Source: Sciurus carolinensis
Taxonomy: Eukaryota; Chordata; Mammalia; Rodentia; Sciuridae
NCBI RefSeq assembly: GCF_902686445.1
Contig: NC_062222.1
Span: 43,585,792 to 43,649,791 of the forward strand
Direction of reading: 5' to 3'
DNA: 64,000 nt
In this document: piece by piece, positions 11,540 to 24,300 of the stretch
How positions within the stretch are numbered: position 1 is the stretch's first letter
How the letters are laid out: the number at the start of each line of letters is the position of its first letter
Notes under the pieces: generated by a model
Databases searched by the model: none
Told to the model about the DNA's origin: nothing
Seen by the model: the letters and a program-made list of their open reading frames with translations, nothing else
Program-made: the position numbers and the translations under genes

Positions 11540-12830
11540 GCTTTATGGTATGAGTCATAGTATGTGAGCATATGCTAAAGTCATTGTTGAATTTATCCCC
11601 TTGTTATTTTAGGAACAAGAGGACTGGTATTTTAGGAACATCAGTATTGTCTTAAAAATGGTGCGTTTACCTTGTTTTCTGTTTTTGAGAAAGGAAACAC
11701 AGGTTTCAATTGATAATTAGGCACCTTTACAACTTAGTGGTAAAAGATCAAGACCAAAACCCAGGGCATTTCAAGAGCTATTAATCATTGGTTGGTGTCA
11801 TATTTAGATTACAGCCAATAAACGCTAAGTGATGGCACTTCATTTTAAAGTCTCTACAGTGAAACTAATAAATTTTATATATGATAAATGTATCTGAAAC
11901 TTCTAGAGACTTTATTGACTTTTAAACCATCAATAAATTTTTATGAAAATGTTATACAGTCTATTTTTAATGATTGTGATGTTAATCTTGTTTGTAACAG
12001 TATTTGATCATGCACAATTATTAAATCAGTAAGAAAGTAAAAGTATTTAAGTTAAATAAATCAAGTAAAAGCTAAGATTTATTCTTTTCTGAAAGTAGAA
12101 CAAAGTAAATAAATTACTAGTCTAATCTTATAAATAAAAGTTAACAAACATGTTTGTATTTATTAGTAAAAGAAAAATGAAAACTTGAAGATTATGGGGG
12201 AGTATTGTGCCAAATTTATGAATTATTTCCATGTCCTCCAAATTATTACAAGCCACATGGTAGTTTTGGATTAAATTTCAAAGTTCTCATGATAGTTATA
12301 AGACCAATTTTATAACAAAAAAATTTTTGATTCAAATTCAGTTTTAAAAATCTTAGCACGCCAACACATGTGATATTTTTGGAAAGCCGGTTCAGCCCAG
12401 ATTGGCTTTCATTGAGAAATACAACAGGGTACAGAAAGTTCTGGTTTGTATGTTACATGTCATAATGCTCCCCTAGAAACTCAGGCTTAGAAGTAAAAGA
12501 GAGGATACATTTAATTGAATATTACACATAATCAGCAATAGCAATACTTTGACTGAACAGTTGCCTCTTTTGCCCTCCTGAGTACTTGGAAATTATTTCA
12601 TTCTACATTTTACTGGTGATTTAGTAGAAATTCTGGTTGTGGTACTCTGATTCACAAGTTTTTTAAACTACCTTTTATATTAATCTAAGGAAAAATAAAG
12701 ATCTTATATTAACAATGGTAGATTATTAGTAAGTTTAAGCCTCAAGATAAAGCACATAATATAATTCAAAGGACAGTACCAGATAATCTCCTCAAGAAGA
12801 TAATCTGCAGAAGATAAAACTTGGACAGGA
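11540..12830. other. AT-rich intron, nothing recognised
   Basis: No coding, RNA or clear repeat signal was seen in this stretch. Confidence 0.5.
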
Positions 12831-12835
12831 GAAAT

Positions 12836-13012
12836 AGACATGTGTGATTCTGGAAGTAATCACTTAACCATCTGTAGGCTCAGTTTCTGCATTTGTAAAC
12901 TTGTGCTAACTCTTAACTCATACCTTTATTTCCTCAGCTGATGGATAAAACATCATATGAAAAACCCCTGCACAAAGCCTGATATACAATAGTTAATTGT
13001 TTAACATTACTT
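12836..13012 (+). mobile_element. MIR SINE relic
   Basis: AATCACTTAACCATCTGTAG, GCTCAGTTTCTGCATTTGTA, ATACCTTTATTTCCTCAGC and GCACAAAGCCTGATATACAA match the MIR core and 3' region in order. Confidence 0.75.
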
Positions 13013-13228
13013 ACATTATGTCCCCAATCTGTTTAATTAATATACATTCTTGAATGGTAATAATAAAGACCCAACACCAGACCTGTAGATTATACCTAGT
13101 AAATTCAGGTGGTTAGAAGAATCAATTTCATAGTTTATATGGAGGTCACTTTTGATTTTTTGATTCTTGGTGAATGATACACAGAAATTGCAAGTAGAAT
13201 GCATACACCTCAGAAAGTCCTTTACTAA

Positions 13229-13450
13229 TTGGGTACAGAGGCACACATCTGTAATCCCAGCAACTCAGGAGGCTGAGGCAGGAGGATCACAAGTTTGAGG
13301 ACAACCTCAGCAACTCAGCAAGGCCCTAAGCAACTTAGTGAGACCCTGTCTCAAAATAAAAAATAAAAAGGAGAGACTGGAAATGTGGCTCCGTGTTAAA
13401 GTGCCCCTGGGTTCAAACCCCAGTACCAAAAATTAAATAAATAAATAAAA
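13229..13450 (+). mobile_element. B1-dID composite SINE, full length
   Basis: TGTAATCCCAGCAACTCAGG, GAGGCTGAGGCAGGAGGATC and GAGACCCTGTCTCAAAATAA are followed by the ID half (GACTGGAAATGTGGCTCCGT to CCCCAGTACC) and an AAATAAATAAATAAAA tail. Confidence 0.95.
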
Positions 13451-14369
13451 CTTGCAATGCAACCAGGGATGTAAAAATTGTACATATTGCTATTCCACTT
13501 TCTGAATTGAAATTACTTTACAAAAGTGATGGGACTTCATTTTGAGCCTGTGGGCTCTAAATTTTGCATGGATTTTATGACACCCTGTTGACTTCTCAGA
13601 ATAATAAATGTCCTCATTTACAGTGACATATTAGAGGATGGGTGGCAACTACCAAAGAAAAAAATGGCCTGTTAGGCTAGTAACAACTTCTTGAGCTAAC
13701 TTAAAAAGTTAGATTGATCTACATATCTGATAAAAATAAGTGTTTACTACTAAAAGAGAATTGTTTCTTAAAAATGACCCTAAGACCTTTTGTAAAATTA
13801 ACACATTTGTTATACTTGAAGGTGAAGTGAACTTTGTTTGAAATGAGGTTAGCTTCATTTTTCTTGGGTTCTCTTTTTTGGCATTATTTATGAAATTTTT
13901 ACCTAAATGAGCTGATAGTTTCATTGTCTATTCTGAAGTATATTTCAAATTTAGAAAATTGATGAATTGATATGAAAATTTGAGAAGTATATTTAATCTA
14001 TTTAAAGAAATCCAAGGTAACATTTCAAGAATCTAAAATATTTCATTTTCAACCTCTTAGGCATTTTATAGAGTGAGTACATATATCCACATGGGATTTT
14101 GGGTGTTTCTCTCTTAAGACAGCTAGTGTACTTTAAGGTCAAATTATTTGTTCAAGAGAACAATAAAAACACATCAGATAAAATTATTCCTAATGGGAAA
14201 TAACAGAGAACATAGACACAGCATATGATAATCTTACAGGTTGAAATGAAGTAACTTGACCTTATTCCATAGTTTAGTGTTAAAAACTATGTAGAGTATG
14301 AGACTATCTGACCTACAAGTTATAAAGTTAAACTGTTACTATTTCATGAATGCAAGTATAAGACACAAA

Positions 14370-14780
14370 TCTGGGTCAGAGAAAAAGGACTTTTAATTCA
14401 CAGCAATATCAGGGGCTGAGCATCAGCACTGGTTTACACCAGTCCCCATGCCCTCCTTCCACCAAATCCAACAGGGTTGACACAAAGGACCAATGATGGG
14501 TGCCTGTGCATGCTGGCTGTGTTAAAGGACAGCAGTGACCTTGGGAGATTCACACAGCCTGCTTTGTGTCTAGGGGGAGATGTTGCTAATCCCTCAAAGT
14601 TGCTCACTGCAAGTATCACCCTGAGAAATGGCCCAGATGAAACCCAGGCCCAGGCCTTTCATTCTTGTTTTCTCCAAGAATCTCTGCAGGGATGCTCAGG
14701 GTCACAGCAGGATAGCTTTCTCAAGGGCAAATAACTCTCAACGTTTTTCATAAAGAGAGACACACTCCCCTAAAGGATGA
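14370..14780. other. GC-richer block with overlapping small ORFs, unclassified
   Basis: More GC-rich than its surroundings, with frames open on both strands (61 and 85 codons). No protein family, splice pair or repeat family was recognised. It could be an old LTR or a conserved non-coding block. Confidence 0.3.
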
Positions 14781-14929
14781 GAAATATTGCTATTAGTGAC
14801 AATGTTTTCCATGCCAGTGACTCTCAGGAGGCACAAGAGTACCTATACCCTTTGTAAAATTAGCCTCCAGATGACCTTGATACAGCCACCTCACTCTTCT
14901 GGGCATCTGTGGGAAGTTTGGGGAGAAAG

Positions 14930-15270
14930 GAAGTGCTATAATTATACTTTCATTTTAGAAAGATCACTCGAGACAGTGTGGACAAATGTCCAGAATGGAC
15001 AAGACAGAGCTAATTAAGGAGGCTACGATGACCACCTTGGTAAATTACTTGAGGTGAGGAGAGTCAATGTGGGTTTGGATATGGAAGAAAACCTCCTGGC
15101 TACAAAAGGGGAGAAGAGGGGTGGGGAGCAGTTGTGTTGGAATTGATGTATTAGAGGATAGACTAGAAGGGAGAAATCTAAAGATAAGAAAAGATCAGGT
15201 TCAGTTTTTGAAATGTTACATTTGAGAGATTTAATAAATTTGGTGACCTATGAATTAAATATAACTGGGA
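14930..15270 (-). mobile_element. L2 relic, antisense
   Basis: TTTTAGAAAGATCACTCGAG, AGCTAATTAAGGAGGCTACG and GATCAGGTTCAGTTTTTGAA (then ATGTTACATTTGAGAG) follow the antisense L2 pattern in the right order. Confidence 0.6.
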
Positions 15271-15943
15271 TGAGTATATACTGGGATATAGAAACAAGCA
15301 TTCTATTTAGAATCAAATAATGGAGTTTACTGGACATTTTATGGTATAAAAGTCTTAGTCCAAAATGGCACAAAAATATTAATATTGTTGGAAGCAAATA
15401 ATATATGAAAGTGTATTCTCTATTTATTCAATAGATGTGATGAATGAATAATTCAAATACTTTATTTAAACCAACATAGTAGTTTCAAATTCTTCTCATT
15501 ATAACCCATATTTTCAAATTAATTTGGAAAAAAAAGAATAATTTTGATTTTATCCTTTTATTTCTCTGCCTCAAATTTTTACCACCAGTTACCACTGAGT
15601 AAAATGTACATTTAACAAAAAAAAAATTCAGATCTACATTACTAGATAAATGAGGAATAAAACTTTTTGGTTAATTTTCCAACTAAGGATAGTCCAGATC
15701 ATTTTATAGGAAAAAAATGATATTCAATTGTTATCTTCAATCTATTAGCCAACAATATTAATTCTAGAAACAAATATCAGATGCTTGAAAAGTTAGTAAG
15801 ATTGAAAAATGAGGTTACATAAGACCAAGTCACTGGTACCAGGAAATTCAATGAAAACAAAAAATAGCCTAGGGCTCTGAGTCTAACTCTGGACGTCAAG
15901 GGCTGCTTCTGGATTGCTCTGATACAGTCCAGAGCTGGACACC

Positions 15944-15952
15944 ACCTCTTAC
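15944..15952 (-). other. ANK2: 5' splice donor of the ANK2 exon
   Basis: On the minus strand the exon ends CAG and the intron begins GTAAGAGGT, a near-consensus U1 site. It fixes the low-coordinate exon boundary at 15953 and gives a 102 bp exon, divisible by three. Confidence 0.88.
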
Positions 15953-16054
15953 CTGGTTGCAGGTATTGATGTCGATGCCCCCCTTCAGATACTCCACGAC
16001 TTTGTCCAGGTTGCCTGCTCTGGCAGCACGCAGGAAGCTTGCATTGCTGTCAGA
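15953..16054 (-). CDS. ANK2: ANK2 (ankyrin-B) internal coding exon, first ankyrin repeat
   Basis: Ankyrin-B is a cytoplasmic adaptor that links membrane channels, transporters and adhesion molecules to the spectrin skeleton. This 102 bp exon, read on the minus strand, gives 34 codons with no stop and is phase 0 at both ends. The peptide opens [18 protein letters not shown] and closes [10 protein letters not shown], the linker plus helix-helix and hairpin start of ankyrin repeat 1. From memory of the family, ANK1 has [22 protein letters not shown]-like and ANK3 AGHLEKALDYIKNGVDINICNQ-like sequence, so [17 protein letters not shown] fits ANK2 best. The acceptor reads TCTATCCATAG and the donor CAG/GTAAGAG. 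This is normally the first exon shared by isoforms with alternative N-termini. The next exon (NGLNALHLAAKEG-type repeat) was not found at lower coordinates, so the downstream intron runs past the window edge. ANK1 or ANK3 cannot be excluded without alignment, but the match makes them unlikely. Confidence 0.93.
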
Positions 16055-16090
16055 CTATGGATAGAAGAAAAGAAATATGGTGAGTGACGG
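16055..16090 (-). other. ANK2: 3' splice acceptor of the ANK2 exon
   Basis: On the minus strand the exon is preceded by CACTCACCATATTTCTTTTC and then TTCTATCCATAG. This is a pyrimidine-rich tract ending in an AG directly before the first codon. CTCAC about 30 nt upstream of the AG is a plausible branch-point sequence. This is what places the exon start at 16054. Confidence 0.85.
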
Positions 16091-17850
16091 ATAAAATGAA
16101 AACATCCAATTCAAAGGCAAGCACGTTTACACTGAAAGTCAGAAACATTTTTAATACTGACTTGAAAACATTGAATATCATTCACAGTTCGAGGTAACAA
16201 CTTTGCAATATTCCTAGAGAGTTGTTTAAGAATATTAGAGTCACTGGGAAATATGTTCTGCTATATTAAAGACTATAAAAGGACATTAAAATAAAAATTA
16301 TTATTGCTTTATTCAATCTTCAGCTACATTTAAAAATGAATTTACACTGTTCCAAAAACCATTATTACCCATTTATTTTAGTGACAGGATTTTAATGACT
16401 TTATAGTAAGCCTAGTGTTAAGTCAAAAAAAGAATCAGAGAAGCTAAAAAACATGAAAGTTACTGGGTTTCTTTCATTCTTTCTTTTTTTTTACTGTCAG
16501 TTTTTAGATGGGTCTGCCAGAGAACTGAGTATAGGTCACTTAAAAGTCATCAGTCCTCATTATCAGAGAATAACAGAAGGCTCCAAGGGTGCTTTGAAAA
16601 AAGGGGATAGCATTCCTTGGCAGGTATGGACTGAGCTGATGCAAATTCTGTGATTCCAGTGATTTTGGAAAAACATGACTAAATTCAAACCAGCTGACAT
16701 AATACCATCTCTTGGTAAAGATGATTGCTCTGGATGGAGATTGCTTTTTGAGTTTTTCATCTTCCCACACTCTCCAAAATCTGATACTGGGAGAATCAGT
16801 TGAATTCTCCTCCTGAAAAGTCCTGAGGAGGGTTGTTCCAGAGACAGTTACAATCCCATGCCCCTCAGCTTGGTTAAAAAGCCTGACTTTTAACCCTTAA
16901 CATAATAATGACAATAAATTTTTGCTAGGGTCCAAGTCACTTGCATAACTACTTAATACTTCTTGTGATAAATTGTCAGACTAAAAAGAAAATGGTAGCA
17001 TGAAGAGGAATATAATTTACACATTCGGAAGTGAGATGCAGTTTTGATGACTCTTAATGCATTCTGCTTGCTGGGCTACCCTGTCTCCCTCCCTGGAAGA
17101 TCATACTTGGCAAGAACTCTTGGCACACTCTGTCAGAACTATTTATTTATGATTTGTGGTGATGTACAGATAGATAAATGGAAGTATTTTCTCTGGGAGT
17201 TTCAAATATGGGATTACTCGCATACTGCCTGAATGATTTACACATGGGAAGATTGAAAAGCCCTAGGACTAAATTACCTCATATTTAACCCAAACACCAC
17301 GATGACTTGTAGGCTTAGGAATCAGAGATAATTTATTAAGAGTTGAAAGGTGTGATGGAAATCTATACATCCAGAATTCATGCTCTGATTCTTTAGAAAT
17401 GCATCATGGGATGATTAATACTAAAAAGTGTTCTTCCCCCTCCCCGCTTCCCTATGACACCTCCCGCTTCATCCTTCCTGAAAGCTGTGCCCCTGGCAGG
17501 GTGCCCTAAGTAGATCTGCAATGCTGCAGTGACTAAATTGTGACTCATTTTAAAGTGTGTAGTCTATGAAATCATTTTGCCGTTTGCAGCAAATGCTAAA
17601 TTCCAGGAGGTTTCTTGCCATAGCCCTTACAAGTGAAAAGGCTACGTTACACCAACATCTCACAAGAAATCTTATTTTTGTACTGCAAACAATACAAATA
17701 AAATAATATTATGTCACAGGTCTAAAATATGAAGGTATTATTCTCGTATGAACAGGTTTATTTCAAAATAAATCTATGTACATCATATTAAAGGTTGTTT
17801 CCAGAAAGTACTTCCAATTTGTACACAAAGTAATTATAGGTACTACTTAT
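16091..17850. other. Intron adjoining the ANK2 exon, no repeat recognised
   Basis: Mixed composition with several 60-76 codon frames on both strands near 16450-16770 and 17044-17232 that resemble no known protein. The part at 17430-17650 is GC-richer (CCTGGCAGGGTGCCCTAAGT, then TGCAGTGACTAAATTGTGAC) and may be a constrained non-coding element. Confidence 0.4.
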
Positions 17851-17859
17851 TGTTTACTG

Positions 17860-18015
17860 TGAGCCTAGAATAGAGTTTAAGGAGTCACATATGTTAAAGT
17901 ATCAATACCACAAAAAACTAATATTATCCTTATTTATTAAGTGAGGAGAGCACAGAGAGGTTAAAATGTTTCCAAGTCACAGACTGATTCCGTGGAAGAT
18001 TCAAGATTTAATTCA
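17860..18015 (-). mobile_element. MIR-type relic, antisense
   Basis: ATATTATCCTTATTTATTAA, GAGAGCACAGAGAGGTTAAA and CCAAGTCACAGACTGATTCC are the antisense MIR motifs (lower strand of the CCTCAGTTTCC core). Confidence 0.65.
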
Positions 18016-18019
18016 TGCT

Positions 18020-21000
18020 GATCAGACCAGGAGCTAGAAATCTATCTGCTATTCTCTCCCCACTTTTCCAAAGTATCAAAGCAGATGTTATCATGGATTC
18101 CTGACTTATGAGCAATAAATCTGTTTCATTTGGGATGACTACACTACGCCCCTAATCTACATAGTCATTTTGCAAATCACAGCACTAGCTGCATAAAGTG
18201 TCTTGGCAGGAGAGGGAATTCTTAGCTGCCATCTCTACCTTCAAATCTATTAGCCAACTACATGCAACTAAACAAATTGAGTTGACTGGGATAAACTACT
18301 TTGAAACTTATTCATTTGGGAATGAAGAAAGAAATGGGAAAGTAGTCGCCATATATAAAAGACAATTTCCTCTTTCATATTCTGTCTCTCCTTGCCTAAC
18401 ATGCTCAAACTCAGCATATGATCAAATTGCTCTCGTATTCCTACAAAAAAGAAAGTTGGGAACAAATACAGTCAGAGGGAAAGCCTAGAGACACCACTGC
18501 CAATCCCTAGAGAGGGCAACGGTGTCTGCAGGGAACTGCCAGCATCAGAGAGGATTACCCAATACACCCTCTTTGAACCTTCCCTAAGGATGGGGTAGAT
18601 GTGGAGGATTGCTTTTGCTGATACGCAGTAACAAGAAGTTTGTGGGGTTTTTTGTTTTTTGTTTTTTTAAACTGTTTTTCACTTTTCTGAATCAAACTTT
18701 TCTAACGTGAATGCAGGTCAGAGTTACAGTTAATTCCTGGAATTTTAGCAAACAATGTTCCCAGTGTTCTGGAGGGGCTGGACCCGACGGAAAAGTAATA
18801 TCTGAGCCATTCTGCCAGGGGACCTTTCAGCAGTTGAGTCAGAGTATACTTCAGTGCACGTTGAATTCTTCTAGAACCCCATTAAGGGATTTAGTTTTCC
18901 CAAAGTGAGAAAATGCATTAAATGGAAGTGTTATTGTAAAATGTTTCATGAATGTGGATTTCATGGATGGAATTAAAATGAGGTTTCAAAATGTATACAC
19001 TAATTGATAATATTGTGGTCAAATGTGTCTTCTTACATAGAAATTCATATTCTCCTCCCGGTTCCACATAGATACACACTCAGGCTGCCCTACAATAAGG
19101 TCAATCTGTGATTAAAGCTCTTGACAAAAGAGCTTTGGATAAACAGTCAGATAGTCTAGTTACCTTTACTCAATAAAGAGAGGAAAGAGACTGATGGAGA
19201 GAGGCAGTAGTGTTTACCATTTTGTACTCCCCTTCGATTATGGCAAAAGTCTTAAAATCAAGAATGAGGAAGGGGAAAGCATGTTTTCAAAATACCATTT
19301 TCTTTGCTCAGTCAGAAAATTTCATACATAACATTTCACAAATCTTTTAAAATCTTTTAAGAGGAGGCAATAGTAAGGCCTTTGGGAGAAAATTTCAGAC
19401 AAATGTAAGACTAACCTCTCTCTGCTTTGCTACTTTATGTCCCTAGGACCCTCAAACCCTAAAATCAATTGTATTTCTGTCTATTAAGTCTGACTCTGGA
19501 CAAGGAATTCAAATGCTGAGACCCACCTATTTTAATTTTCAACAGATGGATGTCATTAAAGCTTGCCCCTTTACAAACTTACTGTGACATCTCAAACCAA
19601 GAAAGAAAAATTTCCTCTTAAATTTGTCTTGACACAGTCCTGTACTTTTCTTTTCTTTCTTTTTTCTTCTTTTTTAAAAAATCTGAATGTTTGAAAAACA
19701 GAACAACTTTCTTAGCACCCAGCAGGGTGGACATGAAGGGCAAGGAGGAACATGCATTCATGGAAACATATCCTACAGGGGAATGCTCATAGTTGGCTGA
19801 GTTTGCTATGAGCTTTTTAAAATCTTATGTTTATATTTCAATAGTAATGTAATAAAGAAAATAAAGGAATATCCCAGTTCATCTAGATGGCTACCCTATA
19901 ATGGAGAACGACCATATGATTTTGGTACATGTATATGTTTATCATTCAGTGCATAACAAGTAAGTATAAGTGGCATTCAGAGGCATGATATGCAAAAAGT
20001 TTTGCTGTAGTACAGAGGGATAAGAAGAATCAGATAATCTGATTACACACATGGCAGGAATGGTATCAGCATGATGAACCAAGAGTCTTAACAATAGCAG
20101 GCAGTAGCAAGTTAAAGTCAAATTAACACATCTCAGATGCTCTTCGCATGATCTTGCTTGCATTGTCAGAGAAAATCCACAGTGAACATTTTTCAGGTTT
20201 AGCTTATTGCTTTTAATTCAGTTTAATTTAATTTTAGCTTTTACTGAATAAGTAACCATCTTTATCACAATACCAATTTCATCTCCAAGTAAATAGAGCT
20301 TTAAAAGATTATCAAATGTCATGCCATTAAAATTGACGTTGGTAAATCTCTTTGATGTTTTGTTATCCTTTAAATCTATTAACAATGGTTTCTACATATT
20401 TACAAAAAAAGGTATTCTTTATATCGTTTTCACTGAAGGAAAATTCAGAAATTAAGCTAAATGTGGAACTCTGAGGTCATATCTTTTTATTATTACAATC
20501 AATATCTGTGCAAGTCTTCCGACATTTTTATCCACTCTGTTAATTGGTGTCATTTACTTCAAGACTATTAGTAAAATTTAATTACTAGTGAAAACTTTTC
20601 CATGGTAGTGTAAGAATTTTTACATAGTTTATGTTTTTAATATTTAAGTTAACACTGTAATAAAAATAGCACTAGAGGTCATAAAAGGTTTTTATGCTTT
20701 AAAAGGGATCAACGCATTATTCAAACTTGAGAGGCACTTGTCTAAGTGTGATCTGCCAGGAGTCTAGCAGCCTTAACAGAAGGAAGCAGAACACTGGGTT
20801 ATGCATACCCTCTGAAAGTATTTGCTGACTGATTAACCTTAAGTAAAGCACATGTTCCTTGTGGAATCTGAGGAATTCACTTATTTCCTTAGGAAGTAAG
20901 TAGCTATTCCTTTGTAAAAACAGGGTCATTTACCTGCCTATCCTGAGGTCCACATTTTCATAGCAATACACAATAAATAAAATTTAGCAAAACAACACAA

Positions 21001-21100
21001 GGGGGAAAAACCTTAATACTAGGAAAATAAGGGACATTTTTATAATTTTATAATTAGGTCTCTCATTGTAAAGAGCTCTTTCTAGGAATTGAGGATACAT
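18020..21100. other. Intron, no repeat family or gene recognised
   Basis: AT-rich with ORFs under 100 codons. The longest (18198-18488, 96 codons) resembles nothing known and lacks splice support. Confidence 0.45.
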
Positions 21101-21117
21101 TTAAAATCCATGTTCAG

Positions 21118-21319
21118 GCTAGGAATGGTGGTGCACCCTTGTAATCCCAGCTCTAGGAACACGGAGGCAGGAGAATTGCAAAGCCAGCCTCAGTAATTTA
21201 GTAAGGCTCTAAGCAAGTTAGTGAGACTCTAATAAAATATAACAAGGGCTGTGATGTGATTCAGTGGTTAAGCACCCCTGGTTCAATCCGTGGTACCAAA
21301 AAAAAAAAAAAAAAAAAAA
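21118..21319 (+). mobile_element. B1-dID composite SINE with near-perfect duplication
   Basis: B1 half (TTGTAATCCCAGCTCTAGGA; AGGCAGGAGAATTGCAAAGC) plus ID half (GGGCTGTGATGTGATTCAGT; TCAATCCGTGGTACC) and about 22 A. AAAATCCATGTTCAG (21103-21117) pairs with AAAATCCACTTTCAG (21320-21334). Confidence 0.95.
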
Positions 21320-21334
21320 AAAATCCACTTTCAG

Positions 21335-24300
21335 AAAGTTCTTGTGTTATATGATCTTAGGTTGTATGATCTTACAGGTTTCCATTTCCTTATCAAAAAA
21401 TAATTGTACTCTCTAAAATTGCTAGATGGATTAGTATGATGATTTAAAAGAACTGAACCTGATAGAGGCACAGAAGACACTTACTGAGCTTACTTTGTAT
21501 TTGTGGGTTTTCTTGTAGGGCGTTAATGCCAAACAATGATAGCAAATCATAGATACAGACACATGATCTTCTTTGAATCTGAAGGGTGTAAGCAGATCAT
21601 AACCAAAACAGAGGACTTGATGATACTCTGTGGTGTAGAAATGGGAAGGGACAAAAAGGGAACCAGAATGGGTGGGGTCTCTCACCAGGGCTGATGCTGA
21701 GGAATCTATAGAGCATGTTATCTCAGGGTTTTTAGTGTATAGTCATGTGTTTGTATACGGATACTGGATTGTTTGATTAATTCTGCTCTTTCGGTAGCTC
21801 AAATTGTTATTGCTACTTTGTCAAAAATCAAAAATTTGGGAACAATCAAAAACTACATGGAAGTTTTTAGAAAAAAATTCAAGTTGCCTTCCTACAGTCA
21901 GAACTCATAGGTGCCAGGAAACACTTGGACAATTTCTATTCATCTACTACCAGTAATAAAAACTTTATAAACAAAAAATTTATACTCTCCAGCTCAAGCA
22001 TGAAGATGGATGGATGACCCTACATTTCTAGTGTCACAAACAGATCTGTTAATTGTACCAGCAGATTACTGACAAGGGCTCTAATATTCAGAGTTAATAC
22101 TAAGATCCAAAAGAGTGTTCTTAATCCAGTGACCTATGTGTTAAGAAAACTGGATCAAACTGGATCAAACCTATAAGTAAACCCAATAAACACTTTAGTT
22201 AAGGGAAGAAGGCAGAGAAAATTTAGATGTTTGCATTTTTACTTTTAAAATGTAATATTTGAGATCATTATGAACACAGAAAATTGAGAATTCAGACCAG
22301 AACAATATCTAAGTTAAGTAGGCAAATTCTGCCTGAATATGTTAAGTATTTTTGTTCTATGAGATGATTTAAAATTTTATTTTTCTATAAAGAGAATGAC
22401 TTTTCCCTTAACTCAGTATTGCATGTTGACATTGATCTTTGCTAGCATACTAGATAAATTATTTTACTCATCAATGCTTTTCCTAAGATACCATCCACAA
22501 AAAGTAAGAACCACCTATAGCATGTCAATTCCATTCCTTTCAATGCATTAAGATTATTTTGCACTGTTATATGGAGATTTAAGAATCCCCTATACAATTC
22601 TTAAGCTTTGAAAGATATTATACAGCAGCAGGAATGAAAAGGCATGAGCCATATCTCCATGCATCATTGATCTCAAAAAGAGAGTACAAATCAAAAAAAG
22701 TTAGACACACACAAAAAGATAACTTTTTATCTACTTACTAAAATTAAAAAACTGACAAAACTAACCTATAGTGTTAGAAGCCACAACAGTTTTGATTGCT
22801 AGTCTTACCCTCTAGTTCTGAAAGTTACTCAAGCATTGTGTATGTTCTGAGAAATATGGAGATGAACTTTGCAATTTGTGCATTTTTCTGTATGTACGAT
22901 GTATATAAATGAAAGATTTCTTTAAAAAGACAGTAACCCTATAAAAAGTAAGGTATTCCTAATTCATACAATGGTGACAAAAATCGCCAAAGAGTAAACT
23001 AAGAATCAGTATTCAAAATCAGTATCTTTTTCTCACACTGGAGGCAATTTTCTGATACAGATTATTAACATTCTGCCAGACTTTTAATGAAAGCTGTACT
23101 GTATATAAAGGAACCACCCAGTCTAAAAGACAATGAGGATTACCAAATACAACACAATTTGGTTCTTTGACTTAAAAAAAGTTAACTAAGAGTTATACTA
23201 AAAGGTTATTCTACTTTTAGTATACTTCACAAATATTGTATAAATAATAAATCTCTGGTCTTCAAAATATTTATTGCAAATCCAAGAGGACCAGATCTGG
23301 TTCAGAGATCTCAGTTCAAATCTTCTGGAATAAATTTAGGTAAAGTCAGTTGTCAGAGACAATTTTATATTTTAAAAACTTTCAGGACACTCACTTTTCT
23401 ATGGCACTCATTTTCTATATTGGATCAAAATAGTAATAGTGTGACAATATTTTTCCTGAATGAATGAAAATTACTACAACAGGAACACACACATGCACAC
23501 AGCTATAGACTTCAATTAGTAGGAAAAAAAAAAAAAAAAAAAAAAAAAAAAACAACTGACCAACCAGAAAAGACAGTTGTGATGTACATTTGATGACTTT
23601 ATACTTACATTCCCTGTATTATTTTGAAATTTTAGAGGGTACTTACATATTACATGTATACATACATGTACATTCATTTCTAGAGAATAATGAAACAAGA
23701 GGAATATGAACTCTTTGGCTGAAATTTCATGACATAAAAGAAGTATGACCAAAAAGGAATTTTGTTTTGCTGACATTAATTTGGCTTTATAAAACCTATT
23801 ACCAGTCTCATTACTAAATATTTATAACCATGAGACACATCAGAACTTTCTCTAAAACAAGAACTTTTACAAAGATAGCTGGGAAATTTCTTAAGTGTTT
23901 AAAATATACCTTGTCCTATTGAACTTTACGGAGAATTTAAAATTTAAGCAGCTTCTCAGAAGGCAGAAGATTTTGATTACTTGTATTTTAGGCATTATGA
24001 TTCTGAAATATCTCCAGAACCCAAAAGTTCCATCACCAAATACATGTCAATATTTTCTGACTTTGAATGGAAAAATGGTAAGTTTGCAGACAGAAATATT
24101 TGTGGTTCATTTTATAACATTTGTGAATATCTAAGAAAATCAGAGTAACATTTTGCTTGTAGGTATAGGCCAGATGCCAGAATAAGTAACAACTTGAAGT
24201 ACCTCTTTAAACCTAAGTTAAAGATCTCAGCTATTTGATGCTTCAGATTTTTTCAAGAGATAAGCTTCTTTTGGAGGCCCCAGTTACTGAACAGATTTAA

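Larger units (their letters stand above)
1..15952 (-). other. ANK2: ANK2 intron downstream of the exon (open at window edge)
   Basis: No further ankyrin-type exon was recognised on the minus strand here. The span holds a SINE at the edge, a SINE/L1 nest at 5.6-7.8 kb, a long L2 relic at 8.1-10.8 kb, SINEs at 10.8 and 13.2 kb, MIR pieces and an antisense L2 relic at 14.9 kb. The rest is AT-rich and looks unique. Assignment as intron is inferred from the single exon and its donor site. Confidence 0.75.

Noticed and set aside
18198..18488. 96-codon plus-strand frame near the ANK2 exon
   Set aside because: Wrong strand for ANK2, no recognised motif, no splice signals.
23516..23776. 86-codon minus frame starting in poly-A
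   Set aside because: The phenylalanine run is translation of the homopolymer; nothing else supports it.
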